From NCBI GenBank assembly GCA_030530875.1, contig JAUMUD010000003.1:62001-126000 (forward strand): 64,000 bases of DNA, read 5' to 3'. The notes under the pieces are model-generated. The model was not told the origin of the DNA, made no database searches, and worked only from the letters and a program-made list of their open reading frames with translations. Source of the DNA: Corynebacterium sp. (lineage in GTDB: Bacteria; Actinomycetota; Actinomycetes; Mycobacteriales; Mycobacteriaceae). The position numbers and the translations under genes were made by a program. Below are positions 25,494 to 34,097 of this stretch, piece after piece (position 1 is the first letter of the stretch; each line of letters opens with the position of its first letter).

Positions 25494-26852
25494 ATGACCA
25501 CAACCGAAACCAAAACTGCCCCTTCTGCTGCGACAATGAAACGTCGTGTTGCACTGGCTTCGACCATCGGCACGACCATTGAATTCTACGATTTCTACGT
25601 GTACGCCACCGCCGCAGTGGCAGTTTTCCCTTATCTCTTCTTCCCAAAGACCGATAATTCCACCGTGGCACTGCTCCAGTCCTTCGCCACCTTCGGCCTG
25701 GCCTTCATCGCCCGCCCACTCGGTTCCATTATCTTCGGCCACTTCGGCGACCGCATTGGCCGCAAGGCCACCCTGGTGGGCTCCTTGCTCACCATGGGTA
25801 TTGCCACCTTCCTGATTGGCTGCCTGCCAACCTACTCCCAGATTGGCATCCTCGCCCCAGCACTGCTGGCACTGCTCCGCTTCTGCCAGGGCCTGGGTTT
25901 GGGCGGTGAGTGGTCCGGTGCTGCACTGCTCGCCACCGAGACCGCTGATTCGAAGAGGCGTGCGTGGGCAGCAATGTGGCCACAGCTTGGCGCCCCATTT
26001 GGCTTTATTATTGCCAATGTCCTCTTCCTCTTCTTGGTTACCGTACTCAACCACGAAACGGGCTCTCTGACCGGTAACTTCATTACCTGGGGTTGGCGTA
26101 TCCCATTCCTACTCTCTTCCGTTCTGGTTGTTGTTGGCCTTGTTGTTCGCTTCAAGCTTGAAGAGACCCCAGTCTTCACCGAGGCTGTGAAGCAGGGTAA
26201 GAAGGTCAAGGCCCCACTGGGCGAGGTCTTCCGCACTTCCTGGAAGCCACTGATCCTTGGCACCTTCGTCATGATCTCCTGTTATACCCTGTTCTACCTG
26301 GTCACCACCTGGGTTCTGTCCTATGGTATCGCCAAGAAGGATAATCCTAATGGTGTTTCCGGTCTGGGTATCAAGTACATGGACTTCCTGGAAATCCAGA
26401 TTCTCACCATTATTCTCTTCGCTGTTTCTATCCCAATCTCCGCTATCATTGCAGACTGCTACGGCCGCCGTGTCATCCTCATTACGGTCTCCGTCCTGAT
26501 GATCATCTACGGCTTTAGCTTCGGCTACTTCCTCAACCCTGAGACCGCCGACCGCACCTCGGTCACCATCTTCCTCTTCATCGGTATGTTCCTGATGGGC
26601 CTGGTCTTCGGTCCAATGTCTGCGGTTTTGCCAGAACTCTTCCCGACCAATGTGCGCTACACCGGCTCCGGCATCAGCTATAATATTGCATCTATCCTGG
26701 GTGCAGCCATTGCGCCATTCGTCGCTACTGCACTGGTAGCCTCCCACGGTGTACAATCAGTAGGCATCTACCTGATTATTGTGACCGTAATCTCGCTCAT
26801 CTCCATCCTCCTCATGAAGGAAACCAAGTCCCAAGAGATGACCTCGATTTAG
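25494..26852 (+). CDS. MFS transporter, metabolite:H+ symporter (MHS) family
   Basis: A 452-residue 12-helix permease. The N terminus has the MHS signature ASTIGTTIEFYDFYVY in helix 1, RPLGSIIFGHFGDRIGRK in the loop between helices 2 and 3, and RFCQGLGLGGEWSGA in helix 4. The family imports organic acids, osmolytes or shikimate with protons (ShiA, ProP, KgtP, citrate carriers). The exact substrate cannot be read from the sequence. It starts at ATG 25494 and is divergent from the 41-residue peptide gene. The dedA gene follows closely with AGAAAGG in the 16-nt gap, so both are probably one transcript. Confidence 0.9.
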   Translation: MTTTETKTAPSAATMKRRVALASTIGTTIEFYDFYVYATAAVAVFPYLFFPKTDNSTVALLQSFATFGLAFIARPLGSIIFGHFGDRIGRKATLVGSLLTMGIATFLIGCLPTYSQIGILAPALLALLRFCQGLGLGGEWSGAALLATETADSKRRAWAAMWPQLGAPFGFIIANVLFLFLVTVLNHETGSLTGNFITWGWRIPFLLSSVLVVVGLVVRFKLEETPVFTEAVKQGKKVKAPLGEVFRTSWKPLILGTFVMISCYTLFYLVTTWVLSYGIAKKDNPNGVSGLGIKYMDFLEIQILTIILFAVSIPISAIIADCYGRRVILITVSVLMIIYGFSFGYFLNPETADRTSVTIFLFIGMFLMGLVFGPMSAVLPELFPTNVRYTGSGISYNIASILGAAIAPFVATALVASHGVQSVGIYLIIVTVISLISILLMKETKSQEMTSI

Positions 26853-26868
26853 AAAGGCACCCCTGCCC

Positions 26869-27468
26869 TTGTTGGACCCCGGAAATCTTCTCGCATCCTT
26901 CGGACTGCTGGGAATCTTCGTGATTATATTCATGGAGACCGGGGTCCTTATTGGTTTCATCTTCCCAGGTGATACCCTACTTCTGAGTGCAGGTATTGCT
27001 GCCCACTCCGATCATCCAGTGGCTAATATTTGGTTGCTTTGTATTGGCATCCCCATTGCCGCCGCCCTTGGTGATCAATTGGGCTATGAGGTGGGCAAAC
27101 GCGTTGGTCCCCGCATTATGCACACACGCATGATGCGCTGGATTGGCACAGATACCGTGGATAAAACCCACCGTTTCTTTGAGCGCTTTGGCCCACTCAC
27201 GGTCCTTATCGCGCGCTTTATTGCTGTTGTTCGCACAGTGACCCCGGTCGTTGCCGGTTTTACGGGGATGAATCGCAAGGCCTTCACCGTCTATTCCATC
27301 ATTGGCTCGGCCCTGTGGGGTGCGGGATTTACGCTAATCGGCTACTGGCTCGGCGAGATTCCAATTGTCAAGGAATACATGCACTACGTCATGTTCGTGG
27401 CTGTCGCCATTGTGGTGCTGGTTATTGCCCTGCAGATTTTTAGTACTTGGCGCAAAAATCGCAAATAA
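26869..27468 (+). CDS. DedA family membrane protein
   Basis: A 199-residue integral membrane protein with about five hydrophobic segments. The DedA signature is present: ETGVLIGFIFPGDTLL near the N terminus and later RFIAVVRTVTPVVAGFTGMNRKAFTVYSIIGS, holding the conserved glycines and arginines. Members act as undecaprenyl-phosphate or phospholipid flippases in envelope maintenance. No ATG is available; TTG at 26869 (or the adjacent TTG at 26872) is the best start, with AGAAAGG at 26851-26857, slightly far away. It follows the MFS gene and ends 2 nt from the converging methyltransferase gene. Confidence 0.85.
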   Translation: MLDPGNLLASFGLLGIFVIIFMETGVLIGFIFPGDTLLLSAGIAAHSDHPVANIWLLCIGIPIAAALGDQLGYEVGKRVGPRIMHTRMMRWIGTDTVDKTHRFFERFGPLTVLIARFIAVVRTVTPVVAGFTGMNRKAFTVYSIIGSALWGAGFTLIGYWLGEIPIVKEYMHYVMFVAVAIVVLVIALQIFSTWRKNRK

Positions 27469-27470
27469 TT

Positions 27471-28751
27471 TTAGGCTTTTCGACGCCCCCGCAATTCAAG
27501 CTGCACCATTTCGATATAACCGAGCTTTGAGAGGGCCTCAAGCAGGCCAAAGTAGTAGGACCATAGACGTCGATAGACTCGATCATAACCGAGGGCGGCA
27601 GCCTGATTGGCGTGGCCCTCGAAGATCTCCCTCTTGAGCTTCACTGTCTCCGTGAAATGCCCACCGAGGTGCTTTTCACTAATCACACGCATGGCAGAAT
27701 TACGATCCACCAGCTTGTGGATTTCCTCCATGGTATGGAAGTGCAAAGTTGGCCAAATATAGGCCTGAACAGGCCGAAGGGCCTCCATCACTACCCCATC
27801 AAGCTCCTTAGCGGCAATAATTGTCTGCACAACTGCACTACCACTACCAAGAAGTCGATCCAGAGTCTTAATAAAAGGCACAGCGCCCACTTCACCCAAA
27901 ACCTCAAGGCGATCCACGCTAATCACCGCATCATAACGGCCACGCCACTGATCCCTCGTTGGAATTGGGCTATCAATCACATGGATATTGGCCCACGGCC
28001 CCAGACGCGTAGAAATCTCCTTGGCGCGCGCAGCATCCGTGGTCAAAGAATCCGCAACTGCCCCGCGCTCATGAATAGCACCAATCAAGGCCGAACCAGA
28101 AAGCGGCCACTCCAAAACATCAGAACCGGAGCGAATATGGGCCATATCCAGCAAAGAGTCAATGGCCCGAAGCTGGGCATTGGGCAAATCCTCACGGTCC
28201 ACATCCACCGGATCCGTAATGGTCGTAATATCCACATAATGCTGGGCAGGTTCCCCACCCTTACCAGCACCGGGAACAAAAGACTTCACAGCCTCACGCA
28301 CAGTCGTGGCAATACCAGTAGCAAAAAGACCGGTATAACTGCCACCATAAAGCTGCACCAAAGAATCAGGAAGCTCACCCGGAGGGGCTGGATTCTTCTG
28401 CTTGGACTTAAAAAGACTACGACTCTCACGCGGCTTATAGCCATTCAAAATCAAGGCCTCGAGCACCGCGCCAATATCAGGGCTATTCCACTCCTCAGCC
28501 ATAAAACTCTCGGCCAAACCAAGCCAACCGCAGTCAGAAATGCGCGCAAAAAGCGCATCATGGTTGATGGACATCGAAGGCTGGGTAGAGTTCACATCCC
28601 CTGCTGAACCAAGAAAAATACCGGCTTTTTGACACATATTGCCGAAACGTGACTCAGCCAACTTTGCCTTATGAGCACGAGCACGTCCCCCCGGTACGCT
28701 GGCAATACCCGGCCAAATCTCGGGATCAATATGAGAGAGATGCTCGAACAT
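27471..28751 (-). CDS. Cyclopropane-fatty-acid synthase-like methyltransferase
   Basis: A 426-residue SAM-dependent methyltransferase of the CFA/MMA-synthase superfamily. The N-terminal third binds lipid, and the C-terminal domain has VLEWPLSGSALIGAI in the SAM-binding position, YDAVISVDRLEVLG, and the substrate segment PTLHFHTMEEIHKLV with LWSYYFGLLEALSKLGYIEMVQLELRG at the end. The ATG at 28751 with GAGG upstream is chosen over TTG starts to 28766. Possible products are cyclopropane or 10-methyl (tuberculostearic-type) fatty acids. The SAM loop is less canonical than in CfaA, so catalytic activity should not be taken for granted. Direct repeats lie in its promoter region. Confidence 0.78.
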   Translation of the reverse strand: MFEHLSHIDPEIWPGIASVPGGRARAHKAKLAESRFGNMCQKAGIFLGSAGDVNSTQPSMSINHDALFARISDCGWLGLAESFMAEEWNSPDIGAVLEALILNGYKPRESRSLFKSKQKNPAPPGELPDSLVQLYGGSYTGLFATGIATTVREAVKSFVPGAGKGGEPAQHYVDITTITDPVDVDREDLPNAQLRAIDSLLDMAHIRSGSDVLEWPLSGSALIGAIHERGAVADSLTTDAARAKEISTRLGPWANIHVIDSPIPTRDQWRGRYDAVISVDRLEVLGEVGAVPFIKTLDRLLGSGSAVVQTIIAAKELDGVVMEALRPVQAYIWPTLHFHTMEEIHKLVDRNSAMRVISEKHLGGHFTETVKLKREIFEGHANQAAALGYDRVYRRLWSYYFGLLEALSKLGYIEMVQLELRGRRKA

Positions 28752-28768
28752 AGAAAACCTCAACAAAG

Positions 28769-28796
28769 ATATTAGTGACTTTCACCATATTAGTGA
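28769..28796. repeat. Direct repeats (ATATTAGTGA) upstream of the CFA-like gene
   Basis: ATATTAGTGA is found at 28769-28778 and again at 28787-28796, a spacing of 18 bp (under two helical turns). They begin 18 bp upstream of the ATG at 28751, in the likely promoter, and could be operator half-sites. Confidence 0.5.
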
Positions 28797-28861
28797 ATGA
28801 ATCGTGAGACGTAGCTCAGACTCACCCAATATACGCCATCTAGAGTCAAAAATAGTTAAGA

Positions 28862-28890
28862 TTGACAACTATACGTAACATTCATTGAAT
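28862..28890 (+). promoter_or_regulatory. Promoter of ndh
   Basis: TTGACA (28862-28867) and TTGAAT (28885-28890) are separated by 17 bp. The ribosome site AAAGGGG (28901-28907) follows before the ATG at 28919. Confidence 0.65.
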
Positions 28891-28918
28891 AACTTCAAGT
28901 AAAGGGGAAGTCCTTCTT

Positions 28919-30331
28919 ATGACTGAGAAGCCATATCGCCCAGAGGGCGGCCGGCACCACGTCGTCGTTATTGGTTCCGGTTTCGGCGGTATGTTTGCCA
29001 CCCAGCACCTTAAGGATGCTGATGTTGATGTGACCTTGATCGACCGCACCAATCACCACCTCTTCCAGCCACTGCTCTACCAAGTAGCAACCGGTATCCT
29101 CTCCTCCGGTGAAATTGCACCTTCCACCCGTCAGATCCTCAAGCGCCAGGCCAATGCCAATGTGGTCAAGGGCGAGGTCGTGGATATTGACACCGAGAAG
29201 CAGGTTGTCACCGCACGTCTGGGCACCTTCTACCACGATTATTCCTATGACTCCCTCATCATTGCCGCTGGTGCTAACCAGTCCTACTTCGGCAATGACC
29301 ACTTCGCTCAGTTCGCGCCGGGCATGAAGAGCATTGACGACGCCCTCGAAATCCGCGCCCGCATCCTTGGTGCCTTCGAGCGTGCTGAGGTTGCAACCGA
29401 CCCAGCTGAGCGTGAGCGCCTGCTGACCTTCGTCGTTGTCGGTGCCGGCCCAACCGGTGTGGAGCTTGCTGGTCAGCTTGCTGAGATGGCTCACCGTACC
29501 CTCAAGGGTGAGTACAAGAACTTCGACCCAGCCAGCGCAAAGATCATCCTGCTCGATGGTGCCCCACAGGTTCTGCCACCATTCGGCAAGCGCCTTGGCC
29601 GCAATGCCCAGCGCCAGCTTGAAAAGATCGGCGTGACTGTGAAGCTCAATGCCATTGTGACCGATGTGAATGAAGAGTCCGTGACCTTCAAGTCCACCAA
29701 GGATGATTCTGTCGAGACCATCCCTGCATTCTGCAAGATTTGGTCCGCTGGTGTGGCTGCTTCCCCACTGGGCAAGCTCGTTGCTGACCAGTGCGGTGTT
29801 GAGGTTGACCGTGCCGGCCGCGTGCCAGTCAATGGTGACCTGACCGTTGGTGATAAGAAGAATGTCTTCATCATTGGCGACATGATGTCCTATAACAAGG
29901 TTCCTGGTGTGGCCCAGGCCGCTATCCAGAGTGGTACTTATGTCGCTGAGCAGATTGCTGCTGAGGTCGAGGGCCGCGATATTGCCGCTCGTCCTGACTT
30001 CGAGTACTTCGATAAGGGCTCCATGGCCACAATCTCCCGCTTTAGTGCCGTGGTCAAGATTGGTAAGGTCGAGTACACCGGCTTCTTCGGCTGGCTGACC
30101 TGGCTCGCCGTCCACATTCTCTTCCTGGTCGGCTTCCGTAACCGCTTCGTTTCCGCCGTGTCCTGGGGTCTCAATGCCCTCTCCCCACGCCGTTGGGAAA
30201 TGACCACCACTCGCCAGCAGCTGCACGCCCGCAATGCTCTCGCTAAGCTCCGTAAGCTTGTCGACGACGACCACGAAGACACTCCTATCGAGCTTCTCGA
30301 TACCGACCGCTTCAGTGGCAAGGAAAAGTAA
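28919..30331 (+). CDS. ndh: Type II NADH dehydrogenase
   Basis: A 470-residue non-proton-pumping NADH:menaquinone oxidoreductase that feeds electrons into the respiratory chain at the inner face of the membrane. The FAD loop is VIGSGFGGMFA, the quinone/FAD region has FQPLLYQVATGILSSGEIA, the NADH-binding fold has VVVGAGPTGVELAGQLAEMA, and the second FAD motif is VFIIGDMM. A hydrophobic C-terminal segment (WLTWLAVHILFLVGFRNRF) anchors it to the membrane. Length and motifs match corynebacterial Ndh. It has a clear promoter and its own terminator, so it is a single-gene unit. Confidence 0.95.
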   Translation: MTEKPYRPEGGRHHVVVIGSGFGGMFATQHLKDADVDVTLIDRTNHHLFQPLLYQVATGILSSGEIAPSTRQILKRQANANVVKGEVVDIDTEKQVVTARLGTFYHDYSYDSLIIAAGANQSYFGNDHFAQFAPGMKSIDDALEIRARILGAFERAEVATDPAERERLLTFVVVGAGPTGVELAGQLAEMAHRTLKGEYKNFDPASAKIILLDGAPQVLPPFGKRLGRNAQRQLEKIGVTVKLNAIVTDVNEESVTFKSTKDDSVETIPAFCKIWSAGVAASPLGKLVADQCGVEVDRAGRVPVNGDLTVGDKKNVFIIGDMMSYNKVPGVAQAAIQSGTYVAEQIAAEVEGRDIAARPDFEYFDKGSMATISRFSAVVKIGKVEYTGFFGWLTWLAVHILFLVGFRNRFVSAVSWGLNALSPRRWEMTTTRQQLHARNALAKLRKLVDDDHEDTPIELLDTDRFSGKEK

Positions 30332-30344
30332 ATCTATTCTCATG

Positions 30345-30378
30345 AAAGGCACAGCCACTTGGTTGTGCCTTTTTCTTT
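30345..30378 (+). terminator. ndh terminator
   Basis: AAAGGCACA (30345-30353) pairs with TGTGCCTTT (30364-30372), followed by TTTCTTTTC. Confidence 0.9.
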
Positions 30379-30409
30379 TCTTCCCGTTATTCCCTAATTG
30401 CTGATTTGT

Positions 30410-30415
30410 TATAAT
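30410..30415 (+). promoter_or_regulatory. -10 box (TATAAT) for the small bitopic protein gene
   Basis: A consensus TATAAT ends 39 nt before the TTG at 30455; the ribosome site GAGAAAGG lies between. The -35 is weak. Confidence 0.5.
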
Positions 30416-30454
30416 TTCGTTATGATTCATCCATATCGGAGAAAGGTCTAATAC

Positions 30455-30742
30455 TTGAGAATCTTTAAAACTCCAGCTCGTCGACTCGCTACTGGCATGG
30501 TTGCTGCTGGTCTGGCTACCAGCCTCAGCCTCGGCCACACGGCTGTTGTACACGCTGACACTGAGACCACAACCGAGACAACGACCACTGATTCCGACTC
30601 CAATGACCTCACCTCGGGCTCGAGCGATGATGAGAAGGAGATTCTCAGGAGCTTCGCCCCATGGGCTGCTGTTCTGGCTCTGCTGTGGTTCATTGGCAAG
30701 TCCTACCCAACCCCAGAGTGGTTCCCAAAGATTGGCTTCTAG
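30455..30742 (+). CDS. Small secreted bitopic protein
   Basis: A 95-residue product starting at TTG 30455, with GAGAAAGG at 30440-30447. Signal peptide of about 35 residues ending VVHA before DTE; then a Thr/Asp/Ser-rich acidic stretch with TTTETTTTD-like composition; then a membrane helix (about residues 67-81, SFAPWAAVLALLWFIG) and a short tail rich in aromatic and proline residues. The start choice gives a normal signal peptide. It is a monocistronic unit between two terminators. No family recognised; the design matches the proteins at 10048-10395 and 30851-31189. Confidence 0.72.
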   Translation: MRIFKTPARRLATGMVAAGLATSLSLGHTAVVHADTETTTETTTTDSDSNDLTSGSSDDEKEILRSFAPWAAVLALLWFIGKSYPTPEWFPKIGF

Positions 30743-30752
30743 CCTATTCCCT

Positions 30753-30784
30753 CCGTTCACTAAGCCTAGTGAACGGATTTTTTA
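30753..30784 (+). terminator. Terminator between the two small protein genes
   Basis: CCGTTCACTA (30753-30762), loop AGCC, TAGTGAACGG (30767-30776), then ATTTTTT. Confidence 0.9.
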
Positions 30785-30850
30785 TACCTAAGTTTAGAAA
30801 TTTGATATAGTGGTGGACAGCAAATTAAGAACTCACTAGCGGAATGGGAT

Positions 30851-31189
30851 ATGCGAAAACTAACACGCTCTTTAGCTCTGTGCCTCAGCCTTAGCCTTGC
30901 TACCACTGCAGTTGTTGCTCCTCATAGCTCTGTATTCGCTGAGGACAGCGCAGCTACCACCTCGACCGCTGCCATCTCCAGCACTGCTGCCAGCACTTCT
31001 CAGAGTGCTTCCGAGAGCTCCTCTAAGAGCAGTACGACGAGCACTACCAGCACTACCACTTCTAGGACCACTACCACTGAGCCTGAGCCTGAAACCCCAT
31101 TCACCACCCTTGGCGTGATCTTCTTCGTCATTTACTTCTTCGGCACCATTGCCCAGGCCGTTGCCCAGTTCATTGACGGCAACAAGTAA
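30851..31189 (+). CDS. Small secreted bitopic protein with Ser/Thr-rich linker
   Basis: A 112-residue product from ATG 30851. Signal peptide ending VFA before ED, a linker of about 50 residues made largely of Ser, Thr and Ala, then EPEPETPF and a membrane helix (LGVIFFVIYFFGTIAQAVAQF), ending IDGNK. The Ser/Thr tract is a likely target for O-mannosylation, for which Ppm1 in this window would supply the donor; that is inference. A -10-like TATAGT lies at 30806-30811. It has its own terminator. No named family recognised. Confidence 0.72.
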   Translation: MRKLTRSLALCLSLSLATTAVVAPHSSVFAEDSAATTSTAAISSTAASTSQSASESSSKSSTTSTTSTTTSRTTTTEPEPETPFTTLGVIFFVIYFFGTIAQAVAQFIDGNK

Positions 31190-31195
31190 TAGCCC

Positions 31196-31231
31196 AAAAA
31201 ATCGCCCGTAACCGTAGTTACGGGCTTTTTT
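31196..31231. terminator. Bidirectional terminator
   Basis: GCCCGTAAC (31204-31212) and GTTACGGGC (31217-31225) with a 4-nt loop, A-run before and T-run after. It serves the small protein gene (+) and the methyltransferase gene (-). Confidence 0.9.
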
Positions 31232-31237
31232 CATGCC

Positions 31238-31819
31238 TTATTTACTAAAGATAGCCACCAGGAAGTCAGAGCCTTCCTTATATGGGCGCAGATCCCAACT
31301 CGAGAGAAGCACATCGGTATTCATACCGGCTGCTTCCACCATGGCGATGAAGTTATCAAAGTGCCAGCCACGACCAGCACCAAAACCCACCACCAGACGG
31401 CCACCGGGAGCAACCTTGGAGACCATAGTCTCAATAACGGCCTGACGGTCCTCAGGGGCGATAAAGCCCATCACATTGCCCGCAGAGAAGACAATATCGA
31501 ACTCGCCCTCAGGAACCTCGCCCTGGGCCAGGTCGCCTACCATCCAATTGGAGTCAGGATAGTCATACTTTGCGCGGTCAATGAGCACTGGATCCAAATC
31601 CGAGCCCCACACATCATGACCCTGCTGGGCCAAATAACCGCCAAGGCGCCCCGTACCACAGCCCGCATCAAGAATACGAGCATGGCGGGGCGCCATAGCA
31701 TCAATCATGCGTGCCTCACCCACAATATCCTTGCCCTGGGATTTAAAGATATCCCAGCGTGCAGCATAGTTATAGGAATGCTGAGGGTTAGCAGCAATCA
31801 TGTCCTTCCAGGTAGGCAT
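31238..31819 (-). CDS. Class I SAM-dependent methyltransferase
   Basis: A 193-residue Rossmann methyltransferase. ARILDAGCGTGRLGGYLA is motif I, GSDLDPVLIDRAK is motif II with the acidic residue that binds the SAM ribose, and FDIVFSAGNVMGF is motif IV. No extra domain gives away the substrate. It is close in pattern to small ubiquinone/menaquinone or antibiotic-type methylases, but nothing more specific can be said. It lies 52 nt downstream of the purine permease gene on the same strand and may be co-transcribed with it. Confidence 0.85.
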   Translation of the reverse strand: MPTWKDMIAANPQHSYNYAARWDIFKSQGKDIVGEARMIDAMAPRHARILDAGCGTGRLGGYLAQQGHDVWGSDLDPVLIDRAKYDYPDSNWMVGDLAQGEVPEGEFDIVFSAGNVMGFIAPEDRQAVIETMVSKVAPGGRLVVGFGAGRGWHFDNFIAMVEAAGMNTDVLLSSWDLRPYKEGSDFLVAIFSK

Positions 31820-31871
31820 AATGTCCTTTCAAAGAGTGAAGATTTACGCCTACCAGTATAACCAGGAAAGC

Positions 31872-33302
31872 CTAGCCTTGAATGAGGTTCATGACTGGCT
31901 CCATACCGAAGTACAGGAGGAAGAGGACGGAAATGACCCAAATAATCCAGTGAATCTTCTTTGCACGACCACCAGCAATACCAAGGATGGTGTAGCTGAC
32001 AAAGCCCACACCAATACCATTAGCAATGGAGTAGGTAAATGGCATCACAACAATGGTGAGGAAGGCCGGAAGGGCCACATCGAAACGGGACCAGTCAATA
32101 TCCTTGACCTGCATCATCATCAAAGCACCGACGATGACCAGAACTGGGGCCGCAGCCTCAATTGGCACAATCTGCGTCAGTGGGGTGAAGAACATGGCGG
32201 CCAGGAAGAGCACGCCGGTGACCACATTGGCAAGACCGGTACGTGCACCATCACCAATACCAGCAGCGGAATCCACATAGACAGTATTGGAGGAAACAGA
32301 GGCGCCACCACCGACGATAGCACCGGCACCCTCAACCACCAGGGCGGTCTTCATGCCTGGGAGGTTGCCGTCTTCGTCGACAAGCTTGCCCTGCTTACCA
32401 AGAGCGGTCATGGTGCCCATAGCATCGAAGAAGTTTGCCAGAACCAGGGTGAATACCAGCAGGCAGGCAGCCAGGAAGCCAATGCGGCTAAACGCACCGA
32501 AGAGCGATACATGGCCAACAATGGACAAATCCGGGGTGCCAAAGAAGCTGCTTGGAACCTTCGGAACAGCCATGCCCCAGCCCTTAGCGCCATTATCACC
32601 GGAACTACCGGCGTGGAAAATGGCCTCAAGAATAAGGGCAATAATGGTGGTCACGATGACGCCAATGAAGAGGCCACCGCGCACATTCTTAATTACCAGC
32701 CAGCCGCACAGCACCAGGCCAATAACAAAGACGAAGGTTGGAACAGAGGCAATGGAGCCATCAATACCCAGCTGAACAGGCACAGTGGTGTGCGCAGCAT
32801 CAGGCACGCGGCGAACAAAACCGGAGTCCACCAAACCAATCATGGCAATAAAGAGGCCAATACCAACGCCCATTGCCGCCTTGAGGTCCTTCGGAATAGC
32901 CTCAAAAACCGCAGTACGGAAGCCAGAAACGGCCAGAATAACAATGACAATACCATCAAGAACAACCAGACCCATGGCCTCAGCCCAGGTTAGGCCCTGG
33001 CCGGCGACCAAGGTCACCGCAACCAGCGTATTAATGCCCAGACCAGTCGCAATACCGAATGGATAGCGGGCGATAAGACCAAAAGCAATGGTCATTACAC
33101 CGGCGGCCAAAGCGGTGGCCGCAGCAACCTGCGGAACGCCAAGGATGCGACCGGTGTGGTCGGCAGAGGTGCCAAGCACCAATGGATTAAGGATGACAAT
33201 ATAGGCCATGGCAAAGAATGTGACCAGGCCAGCACGGATTTCAGTACCAATACTTGAGCCGCGTTCAGAAATTTTGAAGTAGCGGTCCAGGGTGTTACCC
33301 AT
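31872..33302 (-). CDS. NCS2 family purine permease (AzgA-like)
   Basis: A 476-residue permease of the AzgA/GhxP branch of NCS2, importing hypoxanthine, guanine or adenine with protons. The N terminus MGNTLDRYFKISERGSSIGTE and the following TFFAMAYIVILNPLVL are characteristic of AzgA-like carriers, as is DFFDAMGTMTALG-type segment (NFFDAMGTMTALG), which carries the substrate-binding region, and VVEGAGAIVGGGASVSSNTVYVDSAAGI. About 12-14 membrane segments. The leader of about 70 nt on the minus strand shows no recognisable purine riboswitch. GGAG precedes the ATG at 33302. Confidence 0.88.
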   Translation of the reverse strand: MGNTLDRYFKISERGSSIGTEIRAGLVTFFAMAYIVILNPLVLGTSADHTGRILGVPQVAAATALAAGVMTIAFGLIARYPFGIATGLGINTLVAVTLVAGQGLTWAEAMGLVVLDGIVIVILAVSGFRTAVFEAIPKDLKAAMGVGIGLFIAMIGLVDSGFVRRVPDAAHTTVPVQLGIDGSIASVPTFVFVIGLVLCGWLVIKNVRGGLFIGVIVTTIIALILEAIFHAGSSGDNGAKGWGMAVPKVPSSFFGTPDLSIVGHVSLFGAFSRIGFLAACLLVFTLVLANFFDAMGTMTALGKQGKLVDEDGNLPGMKTALVVEGAGAIVGGGASVSSNTVYVDSAAGIGDGARTGLANVVTGVLFLAAMFFTPLTQIVPIEAAAPVLVIVGALMMMQVKDIDWSRFDVALPAFLTIVVMPFTYSIANGIGVGFVSYTILGIAGGRAKKIHWIIWVISVLFLLYFGMEPVMNLIQG

Positions 33303-33395
33303 GAATTCTCCTGCACTTTTCAGTGAAGCTTAACTAACAGTGACGCTTCCAATTTTGCTAAATTACCTGTCGTTTTGCAAATAGAAAACGGGGTG

Positions 33396-33401
33396 TATCC
33401 T
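33396..33401 (+). promoter_or_regulatory. -10 box (TATCCT) of the leaderless YggS gene
   Basis: TATCCT ends 6 nt before the ATG at 33408; no ribosome site. Confidence 0.45.
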
Positions 33402-33407
33402 ATTTCT

Positions 33408-34097
33408 ATGACCATTGCTAGCTCGTATGAGGCTATTCGTAGTGAAATCAACCAGGTTGCACTGGCCTGCGGCAGGGATCCCAAAGAGATCAGCATTCTC
33501 CCCGTATCCAAGACTCATCCGGTTTCCATGCTGGAAGAGGCGCTAGCCGCCGGCATTAGCACTTTTGGCGAAAATCGCGTCCAGGAGGCAAAGTCCAAGT
33601 GGGAGGCCCTGCATGCCGCTTACCCTGAGCTTCGCTTCTCCATCATCGGCCCTCTTCAGAAGAATAAGGCTAAGTATGTAGCGCGTTTTGCCCACGAGTT
33701 CCAGGCCCTGGATAATCTCGAAATTGCTTCGGTTCTTAGTGATCGTCTAGAAAAAGAGGACCGCCACCTCGATGTGTATATCCAAATTAATAGCAGTGGC
33801 GAGCCCCAGAAATCCGGCATTAATCCGCAGGACGCAGCGCTTTTTCTTGATGCGCTCGAGGCCTTCCCGCGCCTGCGCATCAAGGGCCTGATGACTGTAG
33901 CCATCGATCAAGCACTGTCCAGCCCTGAGGCTGTGCGCTCTTGTTTTGCCACCACTCGTAAGCTTCGCGACGATCTCCTCCCCGGTGGCGAACTTTCCAT
34001 GGGAATGTCTGGGGACTACACATTGGCCATTGAAGAGGGCGCAACAGTCGTTCGTATTGGTTCAGCTATTTTCGGAAAGCGAGACTATAGTGTCTAA
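33408..34097 (+). CDS. YggS/PROSC family PLP-binding protein
   Basis: A 229-residue pyridoxal-phosphate carrier of the alanine-racemase-like TIM-barrel fold, which keeps free PLP and amino-acid pools balanced. The PLP lysine is in ILPVSKTHP, and STFGENRVQEAKSKWEAL and HFIGPLQKNK-type segment (SIIGPLQKNKAKYVA) and MGMSGDYTLAIEEGATVVRIGSAIFG are family hallmarks. The ATG at 33408 fits both the family N terminus and a leaderless promoter; the frame extends 11 codons upstream to a TTG. The amidotransferase gene starts inside its end. In many actinobacteria yggS sits by sepF; here it does not. Confidence 0.9.
   Translation: MTIASSYEAIRSEINQVALACGRDPKEISILPVSKTHPVSMLEEALAAGISTFGENRVQEAKSKWEALHAAYPELRFSIIGPLQKNKAKYVARFAHEFQALDNLEIASVLSDRLEKEDRHLDVYIQINSSGEPQKSGINPQDAALFLDALEAFPRLRIKGLMTVAIDQALSSPEAVRSCFATTRKLRDDLLPGGELSMGMSGDYTLAIEEGATVVRIGSAIFGKRDYSV

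Noticed and set aside
28895..30760. 621-codon open frame on the minus strand
   Set aside because: Opposite ndh; runs through the ndh terminator and promoter. Not a gene.
33303..33407. Purine riboswitch before the NCS2 permease
   Set aside because: No conserved purine-aptamer core sequence seen on the minus strand in this short leader.
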